This document shows positions 10,404 through 18,672 of a DNA stretch of 64,000 nt, piece by piece (the stretch's first letter is position 1; the number at the start of each line of letters is the position of its first letter). Location of the stretch: the NCBI GenBank assembly GCA_017394765.1, contig JAFPXF010000007.1, positions 1 to 64,000 of the forward strand, in the 5' to 3' direction. Origin of the DNA: Bacteroidales bacterium (GTDB taxonomy: Bacteria; Bacteroidota; Bacteroidia; Bacteroidales; WCHB1-69). Made by a program: the position numbers and the translations under genes. The notes under the pieces are model-generated. The model had not been told where the DNA came from. It was given only the letters and a program-made list of their open reading frames with translations, and did no database searches.

Positions 10404-10411
10404 TATCTTTG
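10404..10411 (+). promoter_or_regulatory. Bacteroidota -7 box for the YtxH/holin-like operon
   Basis: TATCTTTG matches the TAnnTTTG -7 consensus, followed by GCGGCGCC, and lies about 90 bases before the 10504 start. A convincing -33 TTTG was not found. Confidence 0.65.
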
Positions 10412-10503
10412 CGGCGCCATATTTTCAGATTATGTTTAACGGGCCTCGCATAGTCTGGGGATGTGGCTCGTAAACAGTTAAAACAGAGGTCCCCTTGAAA
10501 ATT

Positions 10504-10746
10504 ATGAAAGCTTCTGAAATTTTATCATTCTTTGCTGGCGCAGCTGCTGCTGCCGGCATCACCCTTTTGTTCACTACTGACAAGGGCAAGGACATCCGTG
10601 AAAAGGTCGCCTCCAGAATGACCAAGGAGGAAATCGACAAGGTCATCGAGAAACTGAAAAACTATCGGAAAGAAGCCCCGTCGGAGGAAGAACCCGTGGT
10701 GGACGAGATATTTGAGGATGAGGGCTCCCAAGAAATGGAAGACTAA
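10504..10746 (+). CDS. YtxH-like small membrane protein
   Basis: An 80-residue protein: one N-terminal hydrophobic helix (ILSFFAGAAAAAGITLLF), then TTDKGKDIREKVASRM and a charged helical tail ending in acidic residues. This matches the YtxH/gas-vesicle-like family of envelope stress proteins. The ATG at 10504 is preferred over an upstream in-frame TTG because the family begins just before the membrane helix. It heads a three-gene set with the holin-like gene and the 11176 gene. Confidence 0.75.
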   Translation: MKASEILSFFAGAAAAAGITLLFTTDKGKDIREKVASRMTKEEIDKVIEKLKNYRKEAPSEEEPVVDEIFEDEGSQEMED

Positions 10747-10757
10747 TATTCCCCGGT

Positions 10758-11186
10758 ATGAACCTTTTCGAAAAATTGACGAGCAATTCGCCTCGCAACG
10801 AGAAGACCGCCAAGGATCTGAAGACCTATTTGACGCAGCGCTATGACCTGCTCAAACTGGAACTGCTGGAGAAATCCTCCCAGATCTTGTCGGTGGTGCT
10901 CTCCATGCTCATCGTGGTGGTCTGCGCGGTGGCGGTGCTCATCTACCTCTCCAACGCCTTGATCAGCTGGCTGACCATCGCGCTCAATGCAGGCTGGGCC
11001 TACACCATCGTGTGTCTTATCCTCGTTGCAATCATCCTCGTGGTGCTCCATTATAAGGATACGCTGTTCATCAACCCCCTCATCCGCAAGTTCAGCCGCA
11101 TCCTCTATGCGGAGAAAGAGGAAGAGGAGCAGGTGATCGTGCCCGAAGTTGAAACTCCGGAGGAAGGAGGTGCTCATGAGCAGTAA
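10758..11186 (+). CDS. Phage-holin-superfamily (YqjE/DUF1469-like) membrane protein
   Basis: A 142-residue protein with an amphipathic N-terminal helix, two strongly hydrophobic segments (about residues 42-68 and 74-98) and a charged C-terminal tail rich in E. It resembles the 'holin-X' family, which in Bacteroidota is a chromosomal envelope protein rather than a phage lysis protein. No other phage gene is nearby. It overlaps the next gene by 11 bases. Confidence 0.7.
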   Translation: MNLFEKLTSNSPRNEKTAKDLKTYLTQRYDLLKLELLEKSSQILSVVLSMLIVVVCAVAVLIYLSNALISWLTIALNAGWAYTIVCLILVAIILVVLHYKDTLFINPLIRKFSRILYAEKEEEEQVIVPEVETPEEGGAHEQ

Positions 11187-11478
11187 AAAAGAGGCCCCCT
11201 TCAACAATCTCGACGAGATTGCGGCCCGCAAGCAACAGCTTCGTCGCAAGATTTCAGCCCAGGAAAGACGTCTCAGCAAGGATTTCGACGCCTACCAGGA
11301 GGACGTGGACACCGCCAAGAGACTTTGGCACGGCTTGGTCAACATCCGCAAGGTGCGCCCCAAAAACGTGCTGAGCGGAATCACCTCCGTGACCAACAAG
11401 TCTTCGCGCCTGACCACGGCCTTCACCATCGGTGCCAAGGTTGTGAAATGGCTTTGGGACCGGAGAAAAAGCAAATAG
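11176..11478 (+). CDS. Small basic hypothetical protein of the YtxH/holin operon
   Basis: A 100-residue protein, lysine/arginine-rich, with a predicted helical first half (DEIAARKQQLRRKISAQERR) and a C-terminal half ending in a short hydrophobic patch and a basic tail. The ATG at 11176 has a strong ribosome site (GGAGGAAGGAGG) and overlaps the preceding gene by 11 bases, so upstream in-frame alternatives were rejected. I do not recognise a family. Position third in the operon suggests an envelope-associated role. Confidence 0.7.
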   Translation: MSSKKEAPFNNLDEIAARKQQLRRKISAQERRLSKDFDAYQEDVDTAKRLWHGLVNIRKVRPKNVLSGITSVTNKSSRLTTAFTIGAKVVKWLWDRRKSK

Positions 11479-11531
11479 TTCTTTGAAACAACAATTTCTT
11501 TAATTTTAACCTTTAAATTTTCAAAAAAGAG

Positions 11532-12611
<1,080 letters not shown>

Positions 12612-12637
12612 TCTTTTATTATTCAACGTACAAGAAA

Positions 12638-12670
12638 GGGGATGGAACAGTGATTCCGTTCCCTTTTTTT
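12638..12670 (+). terminator. Intrinsic terminator after fbaA
   Basis: A ten-pair stem, GGGGATGGAA (12638-12647) with TTCCGTTCCC (12654-12663) including two G-T pairs, six-base loop, then seven T. Confidence 0.88.
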
Positions 12671-12730
12671 ATGGAATTGTCCCCTGCAATTTTTCTCCAC
12701 AAAGGGGTGTCTAATCTCAATTTTTTTATG

Positions 12731-12738
12731 TATGTTTG
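12731..12738 (+). promoter_or_regulatory. -7 box of the C10 protease gene
   Basis: TATGTTTG fits TAnnTTTG and is followed by CGCCC. Transcription would start near 12745, so the ATG codons at 12747 or 12759, not the one at 12732, must be used; the leader is very short. Confidence 0.7.
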
Positions 12739-12758
12739 CGCCCTTAATGAAAAAAAGT

Positions 12759-14897
12759 ATGAAAAAGAGAATCTTTACCCTTTTTATGGCGTTGTGGGTG
12801 GCCTTTTTAGGCGTGTCCATGGCGCAAACTGTGACGCCTGAACAGGCGGCTCTCGTCTGTCAGCGTTTCCTTTTGGACCATCAGGCTTCCCTCACGGGCG
12901 GATATTCCACCGTCAAGTTGCAGGAAACCTACACGGATGCGGAGGGCATGACCTGCCTGTATCGTTTCGGCTTTGACGGCACGGGATTCGTCGTTGTCTC
13001 CGCCTCCCGGCGTGTGATGCCGGTGCTGGCCTATTCTTTCGACGAGGATTTTGAGATGATCCCCCCGGTGCGGGATATTTTCCACTATTATGAGCAGGTG
13101 GTGCGCGCCACCGAAACAGGCAATGCCCCGACCGACGCCAAGTCGGTGGCCAAGTGGGAACGATACCTGGCGGAGAATTTCACCCCACGGGCACCCAAGA
13201 CCCCGGTCCGTGGACCGTTGTTGACCACCCGTTGGAATCAGAACAAATTTTATAACACCTACTGCCCGTGGGATGTGGCTGCCGGTCCGTACTACGATTA
13301 CCGTGTGCCCAACGGCTGTGTCGCCTTGGCTTGCGCCCAGATCATGAACTACCATCGCTATCCCGACCATGCCACTGGCGCCACGACATACTTGCCCCCC
13401 GGCTACCCCCGTCAGACGGTCTTCTTCAATCAGCACCACTACTATTGGGATGCCATGTGCAACCAACCCGAGAGCTACGCTTGTGAAATTGCCAAGCTGG
13501 CCTACCACTTCGGCGTGGCCATCCAGATGGGCTACACCGCCGACGGCTCCGGCGCACAAACCTCGGATGCCCGCCAGCAGCTGAGGGAAAAGTTCGGGTA
13601 TGATGCCAGCATCGCCCAATATGATGTCTATTTGGATGATACCACTGGCGTGGCCAACGCCTATTATACGGATCTCCTCAAAGGCGAAATCGACATGAAC
13701 CGTCCCGTCTATTATTCCGGTTGCTCCAACACCAGTTGCCACGCTTACGTGCTGGACGGTTACGACGATGAAGACCGCTTCCACCTGAACTACGGGTGGG
13801 GTGGGGCCTCCAATGGCGATTATGCCTTGACGAACTTTGTGGCGGGCAACACCCACTACGATTACAATGCCAGCTGCATTATCCGCATCTTCCCTTCCGG
13901 CGCAGTGCCTGACACCTACTGCCAGGGCCACCAGCGCAACACGGCTTCCTTCGGCTATGTGGCCGACGGTTCCCCCACCGCGAAACCCTACCAGCCGAAC
14001 CCTGACTGTTCCTGGATGGTGGCTGCCCCCAATGCCAACACCTACAACTTCAAGTTCGACCGTCTTAGCCTGAACCCGAACGTGGATTTCGTGACCATCT
14101 ATAACGGACCCACCGTCGAAAGCGGCGTGGCCGCCACCTTGACGGGCACCCAAGTGCCGGGCACCACCTATCACGTTGAAGCTGACAGTGTGCTCATCAC
14201 CTTCACCTCCACAGGCTCGGCAAGTGAAAACAACGACTACTATGGCTTCCTCATCAGCTACGATAGCGAACTGCAGGAACCCTCCTGCGCCGGCGTGCAT
14301 AACGTGACCGACTGGCACACCATCTTGTCCGACAACAGCGGCGACGGCACGCCGTACCGCGCTCAATCCACCTGTACCTGGAATGTCACCCTGCAGTACA
14401 TCGCAGGATACGCCTTCAACTTTACCAAGTTCGACCTTGGTTACGGCGACTTCGTGGATATCTACAATGCCAACAGCAACCCGCCGACACTCTATCAGCG
14501 ATTCGATATCTACAATATGCCGGTAGGCATCTACAACGTGGATTTCCGTAAGATGAGAATCAACTTCGTCTCTGACAACTACGACCAGCGCGATGGATTC
14601 GAACTCAGCTACTACGCCATTGATGCCGTGGAGGACCACAACGGCATGGATGACATCTCTGTCTATCCCAACCCGGCCGCTAATGATGTGCATGTCAGCT
14701 TCACGCTCGCCGAACCGGCTTCTGTCCGCTTCCATCTGACCGACCTCGCCGGGAAGACCGTCGGCATGGAGTCCTTTGCCGCCGGCGCCGGCGCGAACAC
14801 ACATACTCTGAATGTTTCTTCGCTCGCACCGGGATTCTACATCCTCGAAATGTCCACCCCGATGGGCAAGTCTATCCGCAAAGTGATGGTCGAGTAG
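12759..14897 (+). CDS. C10 family (streptopain/SpeB-like) cysteine protease with CUB-like domains and T9SS tail
   Basis: A secreted cysteine protease of 712 residues. The signal peptide (MKKRIFTLFMALWVAFLGVSMA) is followed by a propeptide and the peptidase C10 domain with catalytic Cys187 (NGCVALACAQIMNYHRYP) and His328 (CHAYVLDGYDD), plus the family motif FHLNYGWGG. Two cysteine-containing beta domains follow, each with an FVTIYNGP or FVDIYNAN strand typical of CUB domains. The end is a type A T9SS domain (YPNPAANDVHVSF to IRKVMVE). The start at 12759 is chosen from promoter position and signal peptide; 12747 is possible. Confidence 0.92.
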   Translation: MKKRIFTLFMALWVAFLGVSMAQTVTPEQAALVCQRFLLDHQASLTGGYSTVKLQETYTDAEGMTCLYRFGFDGTGFVVVSASRRVMPVLAYSFDEDFEMIPPVRDIFHYYEQVVRATETGNAPTDAKSVAKWERYLAENFTPRAPKTPVRGPLLTTRWNQNKFYNTYCPWDVAAGPYYDYRVPNGCVALACAQIMNYHRYPDHATGATTYLPPGYPRQTVFFNQHHYYWDAMCNQPESYACEIAKLAYHFGVAIQMGYTADGSGAQTSDARQQLREKFGYDASIAQYDVYLDDTTGVANAYYTDLLKGEIDMNRPVYYSGCSNTSCHAYVLDGYDDEDRFHLNYGWGGASNGDYALTNFVAGNTHYDYNASCIIRIFPSGAVPDTYCQGHQRNTASFGYVADGSPTAKPYQPNPDCSWMVAAPNANTYNFKFDRLSLNPNVDFVTIYNGPTVESGVAATLTGTQVPGTTYHVEADSVLITFTSTGSASENNDYYGFLISYDSELQEPSCAGVHNVTDWHTILSDNSGDGTPYRAQSTCTWNVTLQYIAGYAFNFTKFDLGYGDFVDIYNANSNPPTLYQRFDIYNMPVGIYNVDFRKMRINFVSDNYDQRDGFELSYYAIDAVEDHNGMDDISVYPNPAANDVHVSFTLAEPASVRFHLTDLAGKTVGMESFAAGAGANTHTLNVSSLAPGFYILEMSTPMGKSIRKVMVE

Positions 14898-14960
14898 CTG
14901 ACAGTTGCTGCAATAATCCTTCTCGATCGGCGTTTCTAACACTATTTAAAACACCGTACA

Positions 14961-15365
14961 ATGAAAAAAATATGGATTACGCTCTCTCTGGTGCTGCTGG
15001 TGTCGTATGCCTTCTCGCAATCATCCGGTAAGGACTCCAAGAAGAACCTGACGGTCAAGGAGTGGAAAAAGGACGCGGACGGCAAGGGTACCCGCATTTT
15101 GGACCATGTTACCAAATATGATGCCCAAGGGCGTAAGTATGAGGAGATTGAATACACCTCTGACGGGGTTGTCCGCAGCCGTGTCGTCTCCGAATATGGC
15201 TCCGACGGGAAGGTGTCGCGCCAAATTGTCTATGGCGAGAACAAGAAAGTGGTGCGCATTCGCAAGTTTGAATACAACCCGGATGGCACCAAACATAAGC
15301 AGTACAATTATTCTCCAAACGGCAAGTTGTTGTCTGTTAAGGAGTTTGAGTATATAAAACCCTAA
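14961..15365 (+). CDS. Small secreted protein with MORN-like/RHS-like short repeats
   Basis: A 134-residue protein with a clear signal peptide (MKKIWITLSLVLLVSYAFSQ). The mature part is made of short repeated strands of the type 'Y.DGKVxRxxxY' (ILDHVTKYDAQGRKYEEIEY, VVSEYGSDGKVSRQIVYGE, KFEYNPDGTKHKQYNYSPN), resembling MORN-variant or RHS-like sheet repeats. No catalytic motif is visible. It lies 15 bases before the VTC-domain gene and may be co-transcribed with it. Confidence 0.7.
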   Translation: MKKIWITLSLVLLVSYAFSQSSGKDSKKNLTVKEWKKDADGKGTRILDHVTKYDAQGRKYEEIEYTSDGVVRSRVVSEYGSDGKVSRQIVYGENKKVVRIRKFEYNPDGTKHKQYNYSPNGKLLSVKEFEYIKP

Positions 15366-15380
15366 TGTGTTTTTTTGCTG

Positions 15381-16169
15381 ATGACACCGGTTTCCGATAT
15401 TCTGCAAATGCTGCCTCCCATCTCCCTGGAAGAGATGAATGCCGTGAAGCTGATGAACCGCACTGACACCAAGTATCTGCTCAACAATCAGATGCTGGAG
15501 CAGTTGGCGCAACACTGGCAGGGTCGTTTCTTCGTGCAGGAGAATCTGCAAAAAAGGGTGTCACGGTACAAGACACTCTATTTCGACACGCCCGATGCCC
15601 TCACCTACACCATCCATCATAACAAGCATCTCCACCGGCAGAAGATTCGGGAACGCATCTATGTCGATTCCAATACCTGTTTCCTGGAGGTCAAGAACAA
15701 AGTCAATACGGGACGGACCAAGAAAAAACGCATTGAGATTCCCATGGAAGGGTTCGGCACCTTGTATGACACTGAGCAGAAACGCTGCTTTTTGGCCGAG
15801 AAGGTGTGGGTGACGCAGGAGGAGTTGCATCCGCGCCTGCAAAATGCCTTCCAACGCATCACACTTGTCAATCGGCAGAAGAGCGAGCGCGTCACCATCG
15901 ACTCGGGTATCTCATTCCATAACCTCCTCACCGGCCGTGACGCCTCCGCCGACGGACTTGTTATCATCGAGGTCAAGCAGAACGGCAACATGCCCTCCGA
16001 CTTCAAGCGGCTGCTGCTCGATGCCCGCATCCAGAGCCATGGGCTCAGCAAATACTGTCTCGGCATGCTCCTTACCGACAACCATGTCAAGTACAATCGG
16101 TTCAAGCCCAAAATACGGATGGTGAGCAAGTTGGTCGGCAGGGAGTTGGCTGTTGCCAGCCAGCCGTGA
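15381..16169 (+). CDS. VTC/CYTH-fold polyphosphate polymerase domain protein
   Basis: A 262-residue protein of the VTC domain family (CYTH triphosphate-tunnel fold), related to the catalytic domain of the eukaryotic vacuolar polyphosphate polymerase. Typical pieces are NRTDTKYLL at the start, RYKTLYFDTPD, the basic strand RQKIRERIYVDS, CFLEVKNKVNTGRTKKKR and the exit motif LVIIEVKQNG. The ATG at 15381 is preferred to an in-frame TTG six bases upstream. From memory, bacterial VTC genes commonly sit beside DUF4956 membrane genes, as here. The product could be polyphosphate or another phosphate chain; the sequence cannot decide. Confidence 0.85.
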   Translation: MTPVSDILQMLPPISLEEMNAVKLMNRTDTKYLLNNQMLEQLAQHWQGRFFVQENLQKRVSRYKTLYFDTPDALTYTIHHNKHLHRQKIRERIYVDSNTCFLEVKNKVNTGRTKKKRIEIPMEGFGTLYDTEQKRCFLAEKVWVTQEELHPRLQNAFQRITLVNRQKSERVTIDSGISFHNLLTGRDASADGLVIIEVKQNGNMPSDFKRLLLDARIQSHGLSKYCLGMLLTDNHVKYNRFKPKIRMVSKLVGRELAVASQP

Positions 16170-16236
16170 TCGATGGCCTTTGGGTGTTGTAATAAATAAA
16201 TAAATGTGTCAGTAAAACATTACAATCATAATAAAT

Positions 16237-16965
16237 ATGCTTCAAGATTTTCCTGAATATGATCCCGAAATAGCCCGCGAGTTTGGGACAGAGACCATTG
16301 ACAATGTCGGACAACTGTTCGGCATTCCCTTTTTCGACGGCCCCACGTTGTGGCAGATGCTCTTCCGCTTTGCCATCAACATGGTTTTCTGCTGGGTGAT
16401 CGTAGGCCGGTTCTATTATCGGAAAAGCAAACGCCGCGACTACTATTTCACCTTCCTGATGTTCAGCATCACCGTCTTTTTCATGATTTTCCTGATGGAC
16501 AATGTCAGGGTGCAGATAGGTTTCGCGCTGGGACTCTTTGCCATCTTCGGCATGATACGATACCGCACGGAGTCGATACCCATCCGCGAAATGACGTACC
16601 TCTTTGTCACCATCGGGCTCTCGGTCATCAACGGACTCGCCATGACAGCCAGTTATGCCGAGTTGTTGCTCACCAACGTCATCATCCTGGCTGCGGTGTG
16701 GATTTTCGAGCGTCTCAAATGGAAGAACCATACCGAGACCAAAATTGTCCTTTACGAGAAAATAGAGTTGGTCAAGGCAGGGCGCGAGGCGGAACTGAAG
16801 GCCGATCTCGAAGAGCGCACGGGACTCCGGATTCTCGATGTCGAGGTGGGACACATCAATTTTCTCAAAGATGTGGCCTATTTGAAAATTCATTACAAAT
16901 CGAATAGCCCTGAATACAATACCGTGAATAACCTTACGAAGGTCAAACAGGATAATTATTTTTAA
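16237..16965 (+). CDS. DUF4956 membrane protein
   Basis: A 242-residue protein with about four hydrophobic segments between residues 40 and 155, then a soluble C-terminal alpha/beta domain (KIVLYEKIELVKAGREAELK, GLRILDVEVGHINFLKDVAYLKI). DUF4956 is the usual partner of VTC-domain genes. The motif RVQIGFALGLFAIFGMIRYR lies in the membrane region. Function is unknown; it may couple chain synthesis to the membrane. The next gene begins nine bases after its stop. Confidence 0.85.
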   Translation: MLQDFPEYDPEIAREFGTETIDNVGQLFGIPFFDGPTLWQMLFRFAINMVFCWVIVGRFYYRKSKRRDYYFTFLMFSITVFFMIFLMDNVRVQIGFALGLFAIFGMIRYRTESIPIREMTYLFVTIGLSVINGLAMTASYAELLLTNVIILAAVWIFERLKWKNHTETKIVLYEKIELVKAGREAELKADLEERTGLRILDVEVGHINFLKDVAYLKIHYKSNSPEYNTVNNLTKVKQDNYF

Positions 16966-16974
16966 AAAAACAAT

Positions 16975-17793
16975 ATGGATCAATTTGTCGATGCCGCCAA
17001 GGCGTTCATGACGGACGTCCTTTTCAAGAGCATCCCGAAGCTCATCGTCGCCATCCTGGTATTTTGGATCGGCTGGAAACTCATTAAGTTGTTGGACAAG
17101 GTCTTGTTGAAGGCCTACAAGCGCCATACGGTCGATCCGTCGTTGCAGCAATTTCTCAACTCTCTGATTGATATTACGTTGAAGATATTGTTGGCTCTTA
17201 CCGCCATGGGCATCGCCGGCATCAAAATGACCTCGTTCGTGGCCATCGTCGGTGCGGCCGGTTTGGCCGTGGGCATGGCCCTGCAGGGCACCTTGCAGAA
17301 TTTTGCAGGTGGTGTCATCATCTTGTTGCTCAAGCCTTTCAAAGTGGGTGACTTCATTGAGCAAGGCACGTATGCCGGCTTCGTGGAGAGCATCCAGATT
17401 TTCAGCACGACATTGCGCACGTACGACAACCGTATGATTGTGGTGCCCAACACGGAGCTGGCCACCAAGTCGCTGGTCAACCACTTCAGCATGCCGCAGC
17501 GCCGGGTCACCATACCCGTGGCCATGGCCTATGGCGAGTCGGTGGAAAAGGTGCGGGAGATACTGTTGCGTGTGGCGAAAGCCCATCCCCTTGTGCTGCA
17601 AACCCCCAAGCCCCCGATGGCCCCCGTGGACAATCTCGGCGAAAGTTCCGTCAACTTCACCCTCTTTGTCTGGACGCTGCCGGAGAACTATTGGACCGTG
17701 CTCTACGACCTCAACCAGCAGGTGTACGAAACCCTGTTGAAAGAGGGCGTTGAAATCCCGTTCAACCAGTTGGATGTGCATGTGAAGAATTGA
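16975..17793 (+). CDS. MscS-family mechanosensitive ion channel
   Basis: A 272-residue small-conductance mechanosensitive channel of the minimal MscS type: N-terminal hydrophobic helices, then the pore-lining helix (VAIVGAAGLAVGMALQGTLQ, with the family's A/G pattern), FAGGVIILLLKPFKVGDFIE and the cytoplasmic beta domain with VPNTELATKSLVNHF. It would release solutes on hypo-osmotic shock. It is the last gene of the VTC/DUF4956 group and ends 45 bases from a convergent minus-strand gene. Confidence 0.93.
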   Translation: MDQFVDAAKAFMTDVLFKSIPKLIVAILVFWIGWKLIKLLDKVLLKAYKRHTVDPSLQQFLNSLIDITLKILLALTAMGIAGIKMTSFVAIVGAAGLAVGMALQGTLQNFAGGVIILLLKPFKVGDFIEQGTYAGFVESIQIFSTTLRTYDNRMIVVPNTELATKSLVNHFSMPQRRVTIPVAMAYGESVEKVREILLRVAKAHPLVLQTPKPPMAPVDNLGESSVNFTLFVWTLPENYWTVLYDLNQQVYETLLKEGVEIPFNQLDVHVKN

Positions 17794-17838
17794 GGGGTCC
17801 TGACAACACCTTCAGGCGTTCCCTGCCGACAGTGTCGG

Positions 17839-18672
17839 TCATTGCGCGATTTCCCCGCTTTTCAGCGCCTCGTTGTACAGCTTGTCCACATGCTCGCGGA
17901 TGAGCTGCTGCTTGCGTTGGTTGAGCAGCATCATGCGGGCGGCGGCGCGCTCCTCCTCGGTCTCGCTGACGGAACGCTGGTTCTTGTAGTCAAGGATGAC
18001 CATGAGGTAGTGGTAGTCTCCGATCTCCCGTTCCACATATTTGCGCTTCGCGGCATCCTCCGAGAAGTCGAAGGAAACCTCGTTTTGAATGTCGTCTAAA
18101 TAAAACCAGGTGTTGTCGTCCAACAGATACTCGATGGAGTCGCCGAGAAGCGTGATCAGTGCGTCCCGTTCCTCCGCGCGGCGGTTGTCGTCGAAGAGGA
18201 TGCCCTTGGCCACGGCCAGTAGGGGAGAGCCTTTGGAAAGCTTCACATAGTTGACTTTCACAATCTCCTTCTCGATGGTGTAGCGGTTGTCGAAACCCTT
18301 CATGAAATCGTCCAATTCCTTGTCGGATATCTGGATGGTGTCGGCATTGGCGGTCAGCTTGTCGTAATAGCGGTTGATGAGCAGGTTGTTGCGGTAGGCC
18401 TCGATCTTTTTGTCGAAGTTTTTCTCGCGTAGCGACAGTTTTCTCTCCGCCTCGTGCAGAAGGATTTTCTCCTTCAGCCAGTTGTCGATGAAATCGTTGG
18501 CCAAGGCGATGCTGTCGGCGGGCGCGAGGCCCGTCGGCATGTTCTGGCGCAACTCCGATTCATAGAGCCGGTAGTAATAGACCTGTGCCAGCACCTTGTC
18601 CCTCTTCCCGTGACAGGAGGTCAGGAACAAGGCTATGAGCAGCGGGCAAAACAGCAACAGCGTTTTTTTCAT
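17839..18672 (-). CDS. SurA-N-like periplasmic lipoprotein without a clear parvulin domain
   Basis: A 277-residue lipoprotein (lipobox LFLTSC, Cys about residue 20). The sequence is helical and charged, with a pattern like the N-terminal chaperone part of SurA/PpiD-type peptidyl-prolyl isomerases (DFIDNWLKEKILLHEAERKL, then DKELDDFMKGF). I do not see an intact parvulin core (no GGDLG-type strand or final GYHI motif). It overlaps the end of the upstream two-parvulin gene by four bases (ATGA), so the two are a translationally coupled pair, probably handling outer-membrane proteins. Confidence 0.75.
   Translation of the reverse strand: MKKTLLLFCPLLIALFLTSCHGKRDKVLAQVYYYRLYESELRQNMPTGLAPADSIALANDFIDNWLKEKILLHEAERKLSLREKNFDKKIEAYRNNLLINRYYDKLTANADTIQISDKELDDFMKGFDNRYTIEKEIVKVNYVKLSKGSPLLAVAKGILFDDNRRAEERDALITLLGDSIEYLLDDNTWFYLDDIQNEVSFDFSEDAAKRKYVEREIGDYHYLMVILDYKNQRSVSETEEERAAARMMLLNQRKQQLIREHVDKLYNEALKSGEIAQ

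Noticed and set aside
10412..10503. Small RNA or riboswitch in the leader of the YtxH gene
   Set aside because: Some GC-rich pairing is possible (GGGCCTCGCA near 10440), but no known riboswitch motifs were recognised and no T-run follows.
10758..11186. Prophage holin marking a prophage
   Set aside because: No other phage genes lie within 10 kb. The family is a common chromosomal envelope protein in Bacteroidota, here in an operon with YtxH.
12807..14942. Long open frame (711 codons) on the minus strand
   Set aside because: It is exactly antisense to the C10 protease gene, whose catalytic motifs and signal peptide are clear. The minus translation is low-complexity V/G/H-rich with no family features.
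17826..17838. CCGACA-G-TGTCGG palindrome between convergent genes as a terminator
   Set aside because: The one-base loop is too short to form this hairpin and no T-run follows on either strand.
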